A DNA stretch of 64,000 bases from NCBI GenBank assembly GCA_016215115.1, contig JACRLN010000002.1, positions 62,001 through 126,000 of the forward strand, written 5' to 3'. The notes under the pieces are model-generated. The model was not told where the DNA came from, did not search any database, and saw nothing but the letters and a program-made list of their open reading frames with translations. Numbering within the stretch: the stretch's first letter is position 1; each line of letters opens with the position of its first letter. This document shows, piece after piece, positions 8,822 to 16,985 of this stretch. The translations under genes were made by a program, and so were the position numbers. Source of the DNA: Nitrospirota bacterium. Lineage in GTDB: Bacteria > Nitrospirota > Thermodesulfovibrionia > UBA6902.

Positions 8822-9670
8822 TTACTGCAAATTCTGTATCTGCTCCTTGATTTTTTCGATTTCATGTTTCATATCAATAACATTATTTACAATTTCAACA
8901 TCGTTTGTCTTGGAGCCAACTGTATTGACCTCTCTCCGCAGTTCCTGAACAAGAAAGTCCATTTTTCTCCCGATGGTATCGCCTGATTTTAATACCTCCC
9001 CGGCATGAGTTAGATGACTTTTTACCCTTACAATTTCCTCTGTAATATCAGCTCTCTCAATAAGAATGGCGGCTTCCTGTATCAAACGCGACTCATCTAT
9101 TGTTATATCGCCAAGGAATTCCTTTAACCTTTCATACAATCTTTGTTTTGTATCGTCTATTATTTCATTCCTTCTGTCTTCAATATCTTTTATATATTTG
9201 TTTAAAAGATGTATCCTGACAGCAATATCATCAACAAGATTCCTTCCTTCTTTAATACGCATCTTTTCAAGTTCCAGCAAAGCTGTTCCTACAGCTTCCT
9301 CAAGTTCTTCTATTCTTGCTTCTTCTTTCAGACAAAAGATATCCCTGTAGGAAGCAAGGACATTAATATCAATATCACCTTTCAGTGAAAGTTCGTCTTT
9401 AATAGAAATAAGAGCATTATAATATTCCATGGCAAGTGGTTTATTTATTTGCATTTTAACGGTATCTGCCTCAGATTTTGTAATGCTTATTTCGATATGC
9501 CCGCGTTGAAACCTCGATTTAATCAGCTTCCTTATTTCGTTTTCATAAGAGTAGAGAAATGAAGGCATCTTGATTTGAATATCAAGATTCTTGTGATTGA
9601 AAGAGCGGGCTTCAACCTTTATATTGCCTGCAACTCCTCTGCCATAACCTGTCATTGATTGGGGTATCAT
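8822..9670 (-). CDS. YicC family protein (endoribonuclease-like)
   Basis: The 282-residue protein has the family start MIPQSMTGYGRG, the central KSRFQRGHIEISI block and the C-terminal RREVNTVGSKTNDVEIVNNVIDMKHEIEKIKEQIQNLQ. YicC homologues cleave or promote turnover of RNA in E. coli and related bacteria. It heads the yicC-remA-gmk-rpoZ-coaBC order on the minus strand. Confidence 0.9.
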   Translation of the reverse strand: MIPQSMTGYGRGVAGNIKVEARSFNHKNLDIQIKMPSFLYSYENEIRKLIKSRFQRGHIEISITKSEADTVKMQINKPLAMEYYNALISIKDELSLKGDIDINVLASYRDIFCLKEEARIEELEEAVGTALLELEKMRIKEGRNLVDDIAVRIHLLNKYIKDIEDRRNEIIDDTKQRLYERLKEFLGDITIDESRLIQEAAILIERADITEEIVRVKSHLTHAGEVLKSGDTIGRKMDFLVQELRREVNTVGSKTNDVEIVNNVIDMKHEIEKIKEQIQNLQ

Positions 9671-9726
9671 ATTTAGAATTAAGATTATACCATAGACTAA
9701 TTGTTCTAAACTTCACACGAGCAAAT

Positions 9727-10473
9727 TCAATTCTTTAATTTTTCAAGCACCTTTTGCATATCATCCCATGTCAGCCATTTGTCCTTTTTATTTCTCAATA
9801 AATATGCGGGATGAAACGTGGGCATAAGAGGAATACCGCGGTAGTCAAAAAAATTCCCTCTGATTTTGCTTATTGGAGTCTTTACCTTCAGAAGCGCATG
9901 TGTCGCAACCTTACCAAGGCTGACAATCACCTTTGGCTTAATTATTTCTATCTGTCTCTCTACAAAAGGCCTGCACATTATAATCTCATCTTCTTCCGGT
10001 TCCCTGTTGTTAGGCGGTCTGCATTTAACAATATTTGCTATGTACACTTCCTCACGCTTTAGTCCCAATTTTATAATAAGACTCGTAAGAAGTTTGCCTG
10101 CTTCACCCACAAAAGGCCGTGCCTGAATGTCTTCATCCCGGCCTGGTCCCTCGCCGATAAACATAATTTTTGCCTCGGCCTGGCCTTCTCCGAAAACAAT
10201 GTTCTTACGGTTTTTGCAGAGTTTGCATCTCTGACAGTCTCCGATTTCATCTCTGAGCGACTTAAGAGCGGAAGTTCGGAAGTCAGGAAGTTCGGAAGTC
10301 ATCCCTCTCCCGTTCTCACTTTCACGCTTCTCAACTTCCGCGCTTCCCCGCTTCCGCGCTTCCAGAATTATGAACTTCTGCTCTATCTTCACCGGCAGGT
10401 ATTTAAATCCCAGTTCTTGGTAAAACTCCATCGCTTTTTTTAGCTCTTCGACAATTTCGGTTTTATTGTTCAT
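9727..10473 (-). CDS. Uracil-DNA glycosylase, family 4 (Fe-S)
   Basis: The enzyme removes uracil from DNA and starts base-excision repair. The 248-residue protein has GEGPGRDEDIQARPFVGEAGKLL (active-site motif 1), the TFHPAYLLRN motif near the C-terminus, and four Cys typical of the [4Fe-4S] family (CQRCKLC, KCRPPNN, MCRPF). A roughly 75-residue N-terminal region before the first Cys is partly encoded by period-7 repeats (SAEVEKRESENGRGMTSELP), so that linker looks like inserted repeat DNA and not conserved protein. Confidence 0.92.
   Translation of the reverse strand: MNNKTEIVEELKKAMEFYQELGFKYLPVKIEQKFIILEARKRGSAEVEKRESENGRGMTSELPDFRTSALKSLRDEIGDCQRCKLCKNRKNIVFGEGQAEAKIMFIGEGPGRDEDIQARPFVGEAGKLLTSLIIKLGLKREEVYIANIVKCRPPNNREPEEDEIIMCRPFVERQIEIIKPKVIVSLGKVATHALLKVKTPISKIRGNFFDYRGIPLMPTFHPAYLLRNKKDKWLTWDDMQKVLEKLKN
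10274..10350. repeat. Period-7/8 repeats inside the uracil-DNA glycosylase gene
   Basis: GGAAGTTCGGAAGTC units and CGCTTCC units occur several times within the coding frame and translate to a low-complexity linker just before the Fe-S Cys cluster. The reading frame is kept. Confidence 0.7.
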
Positions 10474-10485
10474 AGTGAAATCTGA

Positions 10486-10540
10486 GAAAACAAGCTATAA
10501 GCTGTAAGCTTACTGCTTAACGCTGAATGCTTATCGCTAT
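10486..10540. repeat. AGCTATA-type period-7 repeats upstream of the uracil-DNA glycosylase gene
   Basis: The gap between nadK and the glycosylase gene is a run of degenerate heptamers (AAGCTAT AAGCTGT AAGCTTA CTGCTTA ACGCTGA). Confidence 0.65.
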
Positions 10541-10542
10541 TT

Positions 10543-11388
10543 TCATTCGCCCCATTTCAACTTGGTTCTTAATATCTGGAAATAATCCCTGTCATGCAAA
10601 ACAAGAAACTTTGTTTTATAATCAGCCTTTCTTATCTTTATCCTGTCTCTGACTTTCAGGGGAAATCCAACCTGACCATCAAGAGTAAGATAAACATCAT
10701 CTCCACTTTTAACGGTTGCTTCCAGAACAAATGTATCCGGCAGCACTATAGGCCTGCTTGTAAGGGCGTGAGGGCATATTGGAGTCATTAAAAATGATTC
10801 AAGTGTCGGATATAAAATCGGCCCTCCTGCTGAAAGTGAATGGGCTGTAGACCCGGTAGGAGTAGACACTATCAGGCCGTCGGCTCTGAAGGTACTTACA
10901 TATTGATCGTTAATAGAAATATCAAACTCAAACATCCTTGAAAGTGCACTCTTGTTTAATACTACATCATTGAGGGCATTCTGCTTGACTATCTTCCTGC
11001 CTTTACGGTACACATCGGCTAAAAGCATTATCCTTTCCTCGAAACTGCAATTACCCGAGAAAACCTTATTGATTTCTTTGCGAATATCATCCCTGCTTAT
11101 TTCCGTAATAAATCCAAGACCTCCGAGATTCACGCCGAGTATTGGAACTCCCAGTTTGCCTACAAGCCTTGCAACACTCAAAAGCGTACCGTCCCCTCCA
11201 AAAACAATAATAATGTCAGACAGTGATGGAATTTCTTTTCTTGAATAGCCTTTTATCTTAAGAGCTTTTGCAACTTCGCTTTCAATGATAAATTTGAAGT
11301 TTTTGCCTTTCATCCACCTTAAGAGGTCTTTAACAGCCTTAATAGCTTCCGGCTCACCCCTTTTCGCAATTATGCCTATTTTTTTCAT
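10543..11388 (-). CDS. nadK: NAD kinase
   Basis: NadK makes NADP from NAD. The 281-residue protein has the GGDGT motif (VFGGDGTLLSVARL, about 64-77), NDVVLNKS near 145 and the glycine-rich GSTAHSLSAGGPILYP near 180. Its ATG overlaps the tsaE stop codon (ATGA), so the two are translationally coupled. Confidence 0.95.
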   Translation of the reverse strand: MKKIGIIAKRGEPEAIKAVKDLLRWMKGKNFKFIIESEVAKALKIKGYSRKEIPSLSDIIIVFGGDGTLLSVARLVGKLGVPILGVNLGGLGFITEISRDDIRKEINKVFSGNCSFEERIMLLADVYRKGRKIVKQNALNDVVLNKSALSRMFEFDISINDQYVSTFRADGLIVSTPTGSTAHSLSAGGPILYPTLESFLMTPICPHALTSRPIVLPDTFVLEATVKSGDDVYLTLDGQVGFPLKVRDRIKIRKADYKTKFLVLHDRDYFQILRTKLKWGE

Positions 11389-11804
11389 AATTCAATCCCT
11401 GTTATCTCAATCTCTCTAATGTTATCGTCTGTATAATTTAAGCTGACTTTAATGCTCGTTTCAGGTATTTCCCCTTCAGCCCTCTCTGCCCATTCAATTA
11501 CAGAAATACCCCCGCCACCGAAATATTCCTGCAATCCGAGTTCTGGTACATCCTCAGAGGTTACCCTGTAAAGGTCAATGTGATAAAAAGGGACATCTTC
11601 ATCATATTCTGCAATAATTGTAAAACTTGCACTGGTTATATCACGTTCATCGATTCCAAAAACTGAAGCAAGGCCCTTTACCATAGTCGTTTTACCTGAA
11701 CCAAGTTCGCCGTACAGACAAACGACATCTCCACGTTTTAGTTTCTCTCCAAGTTTGCGGCCAATGTCTTTTGTCTCATCCTCATTTTTACTTAGAAGCT
11801 TCAT
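11385..11804 (-). CDS. tsaE: tRNA t6A ATPase TsaE
   Basis: TsaE is the ATPase that resets the TsaBD complex during t6A37 formation in ANN-decoding tRNAs. The 139-residue protein has the Walker A YGELGSGKTT near 33-42, SASFTIIAEY, and FYHIDLYRV followed by VIEWAERAEGEIPE. Its start lies inside the last 17 bases of the upstream CBS gene and its stop overlaps nadK. Confidence 0.95.
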   Translation of the reverse strand: MKLLSKNEDETKDIGRKLGEKLKRGDVVCLYGELGSGKTTMVKGLASVFGIDERDITSASFTIIAEYDEDVPFYHIDLYRVTSEDVPELGLQEYFGGGGISVIEWAERAEGEIPETSIKVSLNYTDDNIREIEITGIEL

Positions 11805-12246
11805 GCGTCATAGCTCTGACCATATCTGCCTTGCCGACTATGCCCACCACCGTATTCTCTCTTAGAACAGGAAGCAGGTGAATATGCTGTTCAGCCATTA
11901 TTGTTGCAATTTCATCCAGTGTGGTTTCCTCTGTTATTGATACAACTTTTTTAGTGCAAATTTCATCTACCGTGGCAGCAGCCATTTTTTTAATCTCTTC
12001 TTCCATCCTGCCTGAACCCACAAGGATAAAGGCATCAAAAAGTCTGATCACTGTCGGAATATGCAGACGTTTATTCTTTCTGATAAGATCGTTTTCTGTA
12101 ACAATACCGATAAGTCTCTTTTTATCATCTGTCACGGGAACCCCGCTGATTTTGTTATTCATCAATAATCTTGCAAGTTCCTCTACAGTTGCCCCTGGTT
12201 TTGCAGTAATAACATCTTTTGTCATTATATCTTTTGCCTTGAGCAT
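11788..12246 (-). CDS. Protein of two CBS domains
   Basis: The 152-residue protein is a Bateman pair. CBS1 covers about 4-60 (KDIMTKDVITAKPGATVEELARLL) and CBS2 about 90-150 (TKKVVSITEETTLDEIATIMAEQHIHLLPVL). Such modules bind adenine nucleotides and act as energy sensors. No catalytic domain is attached, so the partner is unknown. It overlaps tsaE, so it probably belongs to the CBS-tsaE-nadK transcription unit. Confidence 0.9.
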   Translation of the reverse strand: MLKAKDIMTKDVITAKPGATVEELARLLMNNKISGVPVTDDKKRLIGIVTENDLIRKNKRLHIPTVIRLFDAFILVGSGRMEEEIKKMAAATVDEICTKKVVSITEETTLDEIATIMAEQHIHLLPVLRENTVVGIVGKADMVRAMTHEASK

Positions 12247-12301
12247 TATCCCTCCTTAAGAAACAGTTGAAACAGTTTGAACGGTTTAAACGGTTATTAT
12301 T

Positions 12302-13012
12302 TTACCATATTCCGATGAAACCGCCCTGTCTTCCTGATGAACCTCCTGAATATCTGTAGGAATAATATTTGTCAGGTTTACAAAATGTACATTCATCAGA
12401 CTGCCAGATGTTCTGTGACGGAATCCCCATATCCAATGCCTGAATTCTGTTTGCAGATGAAAGATCGATAAAGTATTTATTGCCTTGTCTGAGATAATAA
12501 TTCCCTGCACCCGTTGCCTTCTGTACAGCGGTATTAACATCTTCATCAACTTCATAGCTGCATTGCCTGATGCTGGGACCTATAGCAACCGAAATGTTTT
12601 CCGGAAGGCATCTGAACTTCTCCTGCATTGTCGTTATTGTCTCCTTTAAAATCTGCTTTGCAGTTCCCCTCCATCCCGCATGAACAGCCCCAATAATTCC
12701 CCTGCATTTATCATGCAGAAGTGTAGGCACACAATCAGCGACTAATACCCCGATCAACACGTTTTTTCTGTCTGTAACTACCGCATCTGCAACTACAGGC
12801 TTATGGTCAGAGTCAAGTATATGTATTTTATTAGTATGCTTCTGGATTGGCAAGTAAATATTTTCTTTTGAAATATTAAATTCTCTATTTAGGGCATCAT
12901 TTATATGATTATGGTTAGTTGTAAATATTTTTGTAGTAAAGAACGCTTTAACATTAGGTAAAGAAATATTTCGAGGTTTCACAAGTACTTCTGATCTTTT
13001 AAAATTTAACAT
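12302..13012 (-). CDS. pgeF: PgeF/YfiH multicopper-like purine nucleoside phosphorylase family
   Basis: The 236-residue protein belongs to the YfiH/LACC1 family, linked to adenosine/purine nucleoside chemistry and to removing mis-incorporated serine during peptidoglycan synthesis. Family landmarks are AVHAGWRGTAKQIL near 110, VAIGPSIRQCSYEV near 145, FIDLSSANRIQAL and the metal-binding Cys region CTFCKPDKYYSYR near 210. It lies between the CBS protein and nnrDE. Confidence 0.88.
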   Translation of the reverse strand: MLNFKRSEVLVKPRNISLPNVKAFFTTKIFTTNHNHINDALNREFNISKENIYLPIQKHTNKIHILDSDHKPVVADAVVTDRKNVLIGVLVADCVPTLLHDKCRGIIGAVHAGWRGTAKQILKETITTMQEKFRCLPENISVAIGPSIRQCSYEVDEDVNTAVQKATGAGNYYLRQGNKYFIDLSSANRIQALDMGIPSQNIWQSDECTFCKPDKYYSYRYSGGSSGRQGGFIGIW

Positions 13013-13021
13013 ATTAAAAAA

Positions 13022-13048
13022 AGAAAGATTCCGGACAAGCCGGAATGA
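13022..13048. repeat. GTCATTCCGG palindrome between pgeF and nnrD
   Basis: AGATTCCGGACAAGCCGGAA is one arm-type unit of the interspersed family and forms a hairpin on its own. Confidence 0.7.
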
Positions 13049-13073
13049 CTATTTATACGAATGAACCATATAT

Positions 13074-14720
13074 TTATAAAGATGCTCTCTTGTCTCTTAT
13101 TATCTTAAAAATACCAGGTATTGCGCTGATTATATCTGATGCAGTGAGAGAATATTCCCCTCTTTTTTGTGCAACGAAATCACCTGTTAATCCATGCAAA
13201 TATACCCCGAGGATTGAGGCATCTTGAGGGCTTAATCTTTGTGCAAGAAATGAGGAAATCATACCTGTCAACACGTCACCTGTACCGGCAGTTGCCATAC
13301 CGGGATTACCCGTTGAATTTATAAAAGCATTTCCATCAGGTGCAGCAATCACCGTCGGAACACCCTTGAGGACAAGACATGTCCCGGTTTGTTTTGAAAA
13401 TGACAAAGCAGTATTAATCCTGTTCTGCTCTATAATAGTTCTGAGTTTTCTTTCTGACTTCTGACTTCTGACTTCTGACTTCTGTAAGAGTCTTGCCATT
13501 TCCCCGACATGCGGAGTAAGAATAATCGGAGCTTTGCCCTTTTTCAAAATACCGGTTTTGCCTGAAAGTGCATTTAATCCATCAGCATCAATGACAATCG
13601 GGACCTTGGAGCCAATGATTAGCCGGCTAATAAGTTCGGATATCTCAACATCTGCTGAAAGTCCAGGGCCTATAGCAAGAACATTTGCCTGTTTTTTAAT
13701 AAATCCAAGAATTGCATCGGCAGATTTAAAAGATAGTGTTCCATTGCCTTTATCAGCAAGAGGCAAAATCATTTCTTCTGTCACCCTTGACTGGAACGAA
13801 CTGACAAGGCTTTCGGGAATGCCGATTGTCACAAGACCGGCGCCTGTCCTTAAACATGCCTTCGCGGCCATAAGCGCTGCGCCTGTTTTCCCTTTCGAGC
13901 CGGCTATAAGAAGCACATGGCCGTAAGTTCCTTTATGGGAATATCTCGGCCTTTCGGGCAACAAAGAAATTATGTCTTCTTTTTGTGGCAGGTTTACCTT
14001 TATTTTCTCCGATCCAGTTAATTTTTTAGGGAAACCTATATCTTCCACATACAGCTTCCCGGTATATTCTGCTCCCGGATAAATATAATGACCTCTTTTA
14101 GGAAGTCCAAAAGTAACGGTAACCTGTGCCTTTACTGCGCAACCCATAATCTGTCCTGTGTCAGAGGAGATGCCAGAGGGAATATCAATGGAGATAACAG
14201 GCAACGACAGCTTGTTTATTTTATTAATAACATCAGACAAGGGCATCCTGACATCTTTATTTAAACCTGTGCCAAGGAGCGCATCGACTATAAGACCGGG
14301 GTAAGGGGTAAGGGGTAAGGGATTAGTTAAAAACCTTTGGACAGGAAAAATTTTTACACCAAACTTTTTTGCTGCTTTATAATTTACTTTTGCATCGCCT
14401 ATTAAATCCTCTGGTTTTGCCGCCAAATAAGCTTCTACATCCTTTCCCTGATGGTGCAGGATTCTCGCTGCGACAAGACCATCGCCTCCATTATTACCAC
14501 CGCCGCAGAGAACGATTATTTTCATATTACCCCTTTTTTGCAGGGGCAATTCATGAATTGCCCCTGCAGGATTATCCGTGCCCTGGAAAAATATTTCATT
14601 TATCTTCGATGCAACAGCAAGCCCTGCCCTTTCCATCAAAATTGTACCGGCAATACCATATCTTTCAATGGTAGTCCTGTCTATCTGCTGCATCTCTTCA
14701 GCAGTTACAACCTTTAACAT
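13074..14720 (-). CDS. nnrD: Bifunctional NAD(P)HX epimerase/dehydratase
   Basis: The protein repairs hydrated NADH/NADPH. In 548 residues an NnrE-type epimerase domain comes first (GGGNNGGDGLVAARIL near 80, VDALLGTGLNKD near 150). An ADP-dependent dehydratase follows from about 245 (HVLLIAGSKGKTGAALMAAKA, AIGPGLSADVE, GTGDVLTGMISSFLAQ). Three repeat units sit in frame. A GCAGGGGCAATTC palindrome encodes PAGAIHELPLQ near residue 55, GGTAAGG heptamers encode NPLPLTPYPG near 140, and TTCTGAC heptamers encode KSEVRSQKSER near 420. All three are in surface-loop positions by the look of the flanking motifs. Confidence 0.92.
   Translation of the reverse strand: MLKVVTAEEMQQIDRTTIERYGIAGTILMERAGLAVASKINEIFFQGTDNPAGAIHELPLQKRGNMKIIVLCGGGNNGGDGLVAARILHHQGKDVEAYLAAKPEDLIGDAKVNYKAAKKFGVKIFPVQRFLTNPLPLTPYPGLIVDALLGTGLNKDVRMPLSDVINKINKLSLPVISIDIPSGISSDTGQIMGCAVKAQVTVTFGLPKRGHYIYPGAEYTGKLYVEDIGFPKKLTGSEKIKVNLPQKEDIISLLPERPRYSHKGTYGHVLLIAGSKGKTGAALMAAKACLRTGAGLVTIGIPESLVSSFQSRVTEEMILPLADKGNGTLSFKSADAILGFIKKQANVLAIGPGLSADVEISELISRLIIGSKVPIVIDADGLNALSGKTGILKKGKAPIILTPHVGEMARLLQKSEVRSQKSERKLRTIIEQNRINTALSFSKQTGTCLVLKGVPTVIAAPDGNAFINSTGNPGMATAGTGDVLTGMISSFLAQRLSPQDASILGVYLHGLTGDFVAQKRGEYSLTASDIISAIPGIFKIIRDKRASL
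13452..13485. repeat. TTCTGAC heptamer array inside nnrD
   Basis: Almost five perfect 7-bp units (TTCTGAC) lie in frame in the dehydratase half. On the coding strand they read KSEVRSQKSER. Confidence 0.9.
14299..14325. repeat. GGTAAGG heptamer array inside nnrD
   Basis: Three 7-bp units GGTAAGG occur in the epimerase half and encode a Pro-rich PLPLTPYPG loop. Confidence 0.8.
14540..14567. repeat. 28-bp perfect palindrome inside nnrD
   Basis: GCAGGGGCAATTC is followed directly by its reverse complement, giving a 28-bp palindrome centred on ATTCATGAAT. It is in frame and encodes AGAIHELPLQ. The same palindrome, with GTAG ends, occurs in intergenic DNA at 49720-49747. Confidence 0.9.
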
Positions 14721-14883
14721 ATTACCTCTTACCTCTTATCCCTTACCCCTTAACTTTTAACTCACAACTTTATTGACCAGTATAAAATAGCGGAATTTAT
14801 TTATCAATTTCTCTCATGATTTAAATCATACAAAAATACTGTCAATTCAAATAAGATAATATTATTAATAGGAGATTTAACAA

Positions 14884-15384
14884 ATGCAGAGACCTGATCT
14901 TGAAACCGGTACAATCCTTAATACACATGGAGCATGGGCGACTGTCATAACCAATAAGAGCAAATCGTGCAAGGAATGCGGAAAGGCACAGGCAGGCATA
15001 TGTGGAAAGAGCGGCGCCGGGATGGTTATAAAAGTGAGGAATCCTGCAGGCGCTTTAAAAGGAGATACTGTTGAGCTTGGACTTGATAAAGTGACCCATA
15101 TCAAGGCTTACTTCCTTGCCTTCATCCTTCCCGTACTCATTCTATTTATATGTACTTATATAGGTTCTATTATATCGTTGTCTACCGGCATTAAAAGCCT
15201 TGACGTCATAGCCGGATTCACAGGGCTGATAATCTCCATAATTTTCTCTTTTAAGAAAATCCGAAAGCTGGATAGAACATCCCGGTTGCAAGTTGCAAAC
15301 GTTCTGTATGATCCGCCTGAATATGTTACGACCGTCAGCGCTGAAGAAATGGATTACATGGCGGCTTTTGATAAAGTCCATTAA
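14884..15384 (+). CDS. RseC/SoxR-reducing system family membrane protein
   Basis: The 166-residue protein has an N-terminal Cys-rich segment CKECGKAQAGICGKSG (about 31-46) and two hydrophobic helices (about 82-105 and 112-130), the layout of the RseC_MucC family. Homologues modulate sigma-E signalling or take part in re-reducing SoxR near Rnf complexes. No rseA, rpoE or rnf genes are adjacent here. AGGAG precedes the ATG. It is transcribed away from nnrD, so a promoter should lie at 14725-14880, which is AT-rich. Confidence 0.85.
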   Translation: MQRPDLETGTILNTHGAWATVITNKSKSCKECGKAQAGICGKSGAGMVIKVRNPAGALKGDTVELGLDKVTHIKAYFLAFILPVLILFICTYIGSIISLSTGIKSLDVIAGFTGLIISIIFSFKKIRKLDRTSRLQVANVLYDPPEYVTTVSAEEMDYMAAFDKVH

Positions 15385-15441
15385 ATAAATCCAGCCTCCT
15401 CTACTTTAATTATCTTATTATCTGGTAAAATGCTATGAACT

Positions 15442-15531
15442 GTCATTCCGGCTTGTCCGGTAACCCCCTTTCATCCCCCTTAACTTAAGGGGGAAAGAGG
15501 GGGTTAAAGATTCCCGACAAGCCGGAATGAC
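15442..15531. repeat. Nested GTCATTCCGG palindrome with inserted CCCCTTAA palindrome
   Basis: The outer arms are GTCATTCCGGCTTGTC and GACAAGCCGGAATGAC. Between them lies a second palindrome, CCCCCTTAACTTAAGGGGG, with CCCCC/GGGGG flanks. One palindromic element appears to sit inside another. Confidence 0.8.
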
Positions 15532-15547
15532 AAATAACAGATAAATC

Positions 15548-16672
15548 ATGCCCGATAAAATTTTTATGAAAAAAGCCCTCACCCTCGCCGCGAGAGGAAA
15601 AGGACGAACAAGTCCAAATCCAATGGTAGGGGCTGTTATCGTCAAAGGAGAAAAAATCATTGCAACTGATTATCACAGAAAAGCCGGAACCCCTCACGCA
15701 GAGGTCCTTGCACTGAAAAAGGCAGGTAAAAGGGCAAAAGGTGCAACACTCTATGTCAATCTCGAGCCGTGCTGTCATACAGATAAAAAGACCCCTCCAT
15801 GCACTAAATCGATTATCCGCTCAGGCATAAAAAAAGTTGTAACAGCAATGATTGACCCCAACCCAAAAGTCTCCGGTATGGGATTAAAAGAGTTGCGGAA
15901 GGCAGGGATCGAGACTGTTTCAGGAGTTATGGAAGCGGAAGCAAAACATTTGAATGAGGCCTTCATTAAATACATTACAAAAAAAGAACCCTTTGTAATC
16001 GTAAAAATCGCACAGAGCCTTGACGGTAAGATTGCGACCGCCAAAGGTGAATCCAAATGGATTACAGGTGAAGAAGCAAGGGAATATGTACACAAACTCA
16101 GAAACGAAGTTGACGCCATACTTGTGGGAATCGGCACGGTAAAAAAAGACAACCCTTCTCTTGATTGCAGGATTAAAGGAGGCAGAAATCCTTACAGGAT
16201 AATCGTTGACAGTAATTTACAGATATCTCTTAATGCAAAGGTATTAAGACATGATGATGGCAAAACAATAATTGCTACAATTGTTAATAATTCAAAATTC
16301 AAAATTCAAAATTCAAAATTATTAAAAGATTATCAGAAAAAGTTTATATTGTTGAACAATGCGGGAATTCGTGTATTGCCTGTAAAGGGAAAAAACGGCA
16401 AAGTTGATTTAAAATCTCTTATGAAAGAACTCGGCAGGCTTGAAATAACAAGCGTAATGACTGAAGGCGGTTCAACAGTAAACGCCTCTGTCCTCTCAAG
16501 TGGAATTGCAGATAAGGTAATGATCTTTGTTGCATCAAAAATAATCGGAGGCATTGATTCAATACCTTCAGTAGGCGGGAAGTCTCCTGCCTTGTTAAAA
16601 AAGGCATTCAAATTAAAACATCTTCAGATAAATAAAATTGGAGAGGATGTTCTTTTAGAAGGATATATTTAA
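15548..16672 (+). CDS. ribD: Bifunctional riboflavin deaminase/reductase
   Basis: RibD performs the second and third steps of riboflavin synthesis. The 374-residue protein has the zinc deaminase domain first (HAEVLAL near 50, PCCHTDKKTPPC near 75-87). The reductase domain follows from about 145 (VKIAQSLDGKIATAKGESKWITG, TEGGSTVNASVL). A run of TTCAAAA heptamers is inserted in frame near residue 250 (NNSKFKIQNSKL). No FMN riboswitch was seen upstream; the gap is a palindromic repeat. The other rib genes are not in the window. Confidence 0.95.
   Translation: MPDKIFMKKALTLAARGKGRTSPNPMVGAVIVKGEKIIATDYHRKAGTPHAEVLALKKAGKRAKGATLYVNLEPCCHTDKKTPPCTKSIIRSGIKKVVTAMIDPNPKVSGMGLKELRKAGIETVSGVMEAEAKHLNEAFIKYITKKEPFVIVKIAQSLDGKIATAKGESKWITGEEAREYVHKLRNEVDAILVGIGTVKKDNPSLDCRIKGGRNPYRIIVDSNLQISLNAKVLRHDDGKTIIATIVNNSKFKIQNSKLLKDYQKKFILLNNAGIRVLPVKGKNGKVDLKSLMKELGRLEITSVMTEGGSTVNASVLSSGIADKVMIFVASKIIGGIDSIPSVGGKSPALLKKAFKLKHLQINKIGEDVLLEGYI
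16291..16320. repeat. TTCAAAA heptamer array inside ribD
   Basis: More than four perfect 7-bp units (TTCAAAA) lie in frame in the reductase half and encode SKFKIQNSKL. The same heptamer type occurs in dapF at 32862-32893. Confidence 0.9.
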
Positions 16673-16675
16673 CCT

Positions 16676-16933
16676 TTACTGCGCGTTCAAATCCTTCCTC
16701 AATCTTTTATCCACCCTGACAACATCTTCAACATCATCCCCGCTTATTTCCCATGAATAGTCATCCTTGGCATTGCGTTTGAGTTTTATCTTTGCAGGAT
16801 TATCGGGTTTTACTTCCTGAATTTCAGGAATTTGGCTGAAAACAACATCTTCTTTTTTGTTTTTCGATTCCGAACACGCCAGTAACGTAAAAATAGTAAC
16901 AAAGACAAATAAAATGATAGATAGCCTGAACAC
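16676..16933 (-). CDS. Small predicted lipoprotein
   Basis: An 85-residue protein with a hydrophobic signal (FRLSIILFVFVTIFTLLAC) and a lipobox LLAC at about 16-19, followed by a Lys/Glu-rich mature part (SESKNKKEDVVF) ending in VRVDKRLRKDLNAQ. The start is GTG preceded by AAGGAGGGG. It lies downstream of nadE and ends three bases after ribD, convergently. I do not recognise the family. Confidence 0.75.
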   Translation of the reverse strand: MFRLSIILFVFVTIFTLLACSESKNKKEDVVFSQIPEIQEVKPDNPAKIKLKRNAKDDYSWEISGDDVEDVVRVDKRLRKDLNAQ

Positions 16934-16952
16934 TGTCCCCTCCTTGTTTATC

Positions 16953-16977
16953 AGGGCGAGGCATCGCCTCGCCCCTA
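16953..16977. repeat. GGGGCGAGG palindrome downstream of nadE
   Basis: AGGGCGAGGCATCGCCTCGCCC is a palindrome of the GTAGGGGC family. It abuts AGCTATTAGCTGAT, in which the nadE stop codon TAG lies. Confidence 0.7.
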
Positions 16978-16985
16978 CATATCAG

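Noticed and set aside
13452-13485. A CRISPR array or other direct-repeat locus
   Set aside because: The units are only 7 bp, tandem with no spacers, and in a coding frame. No cas gene is in the window.
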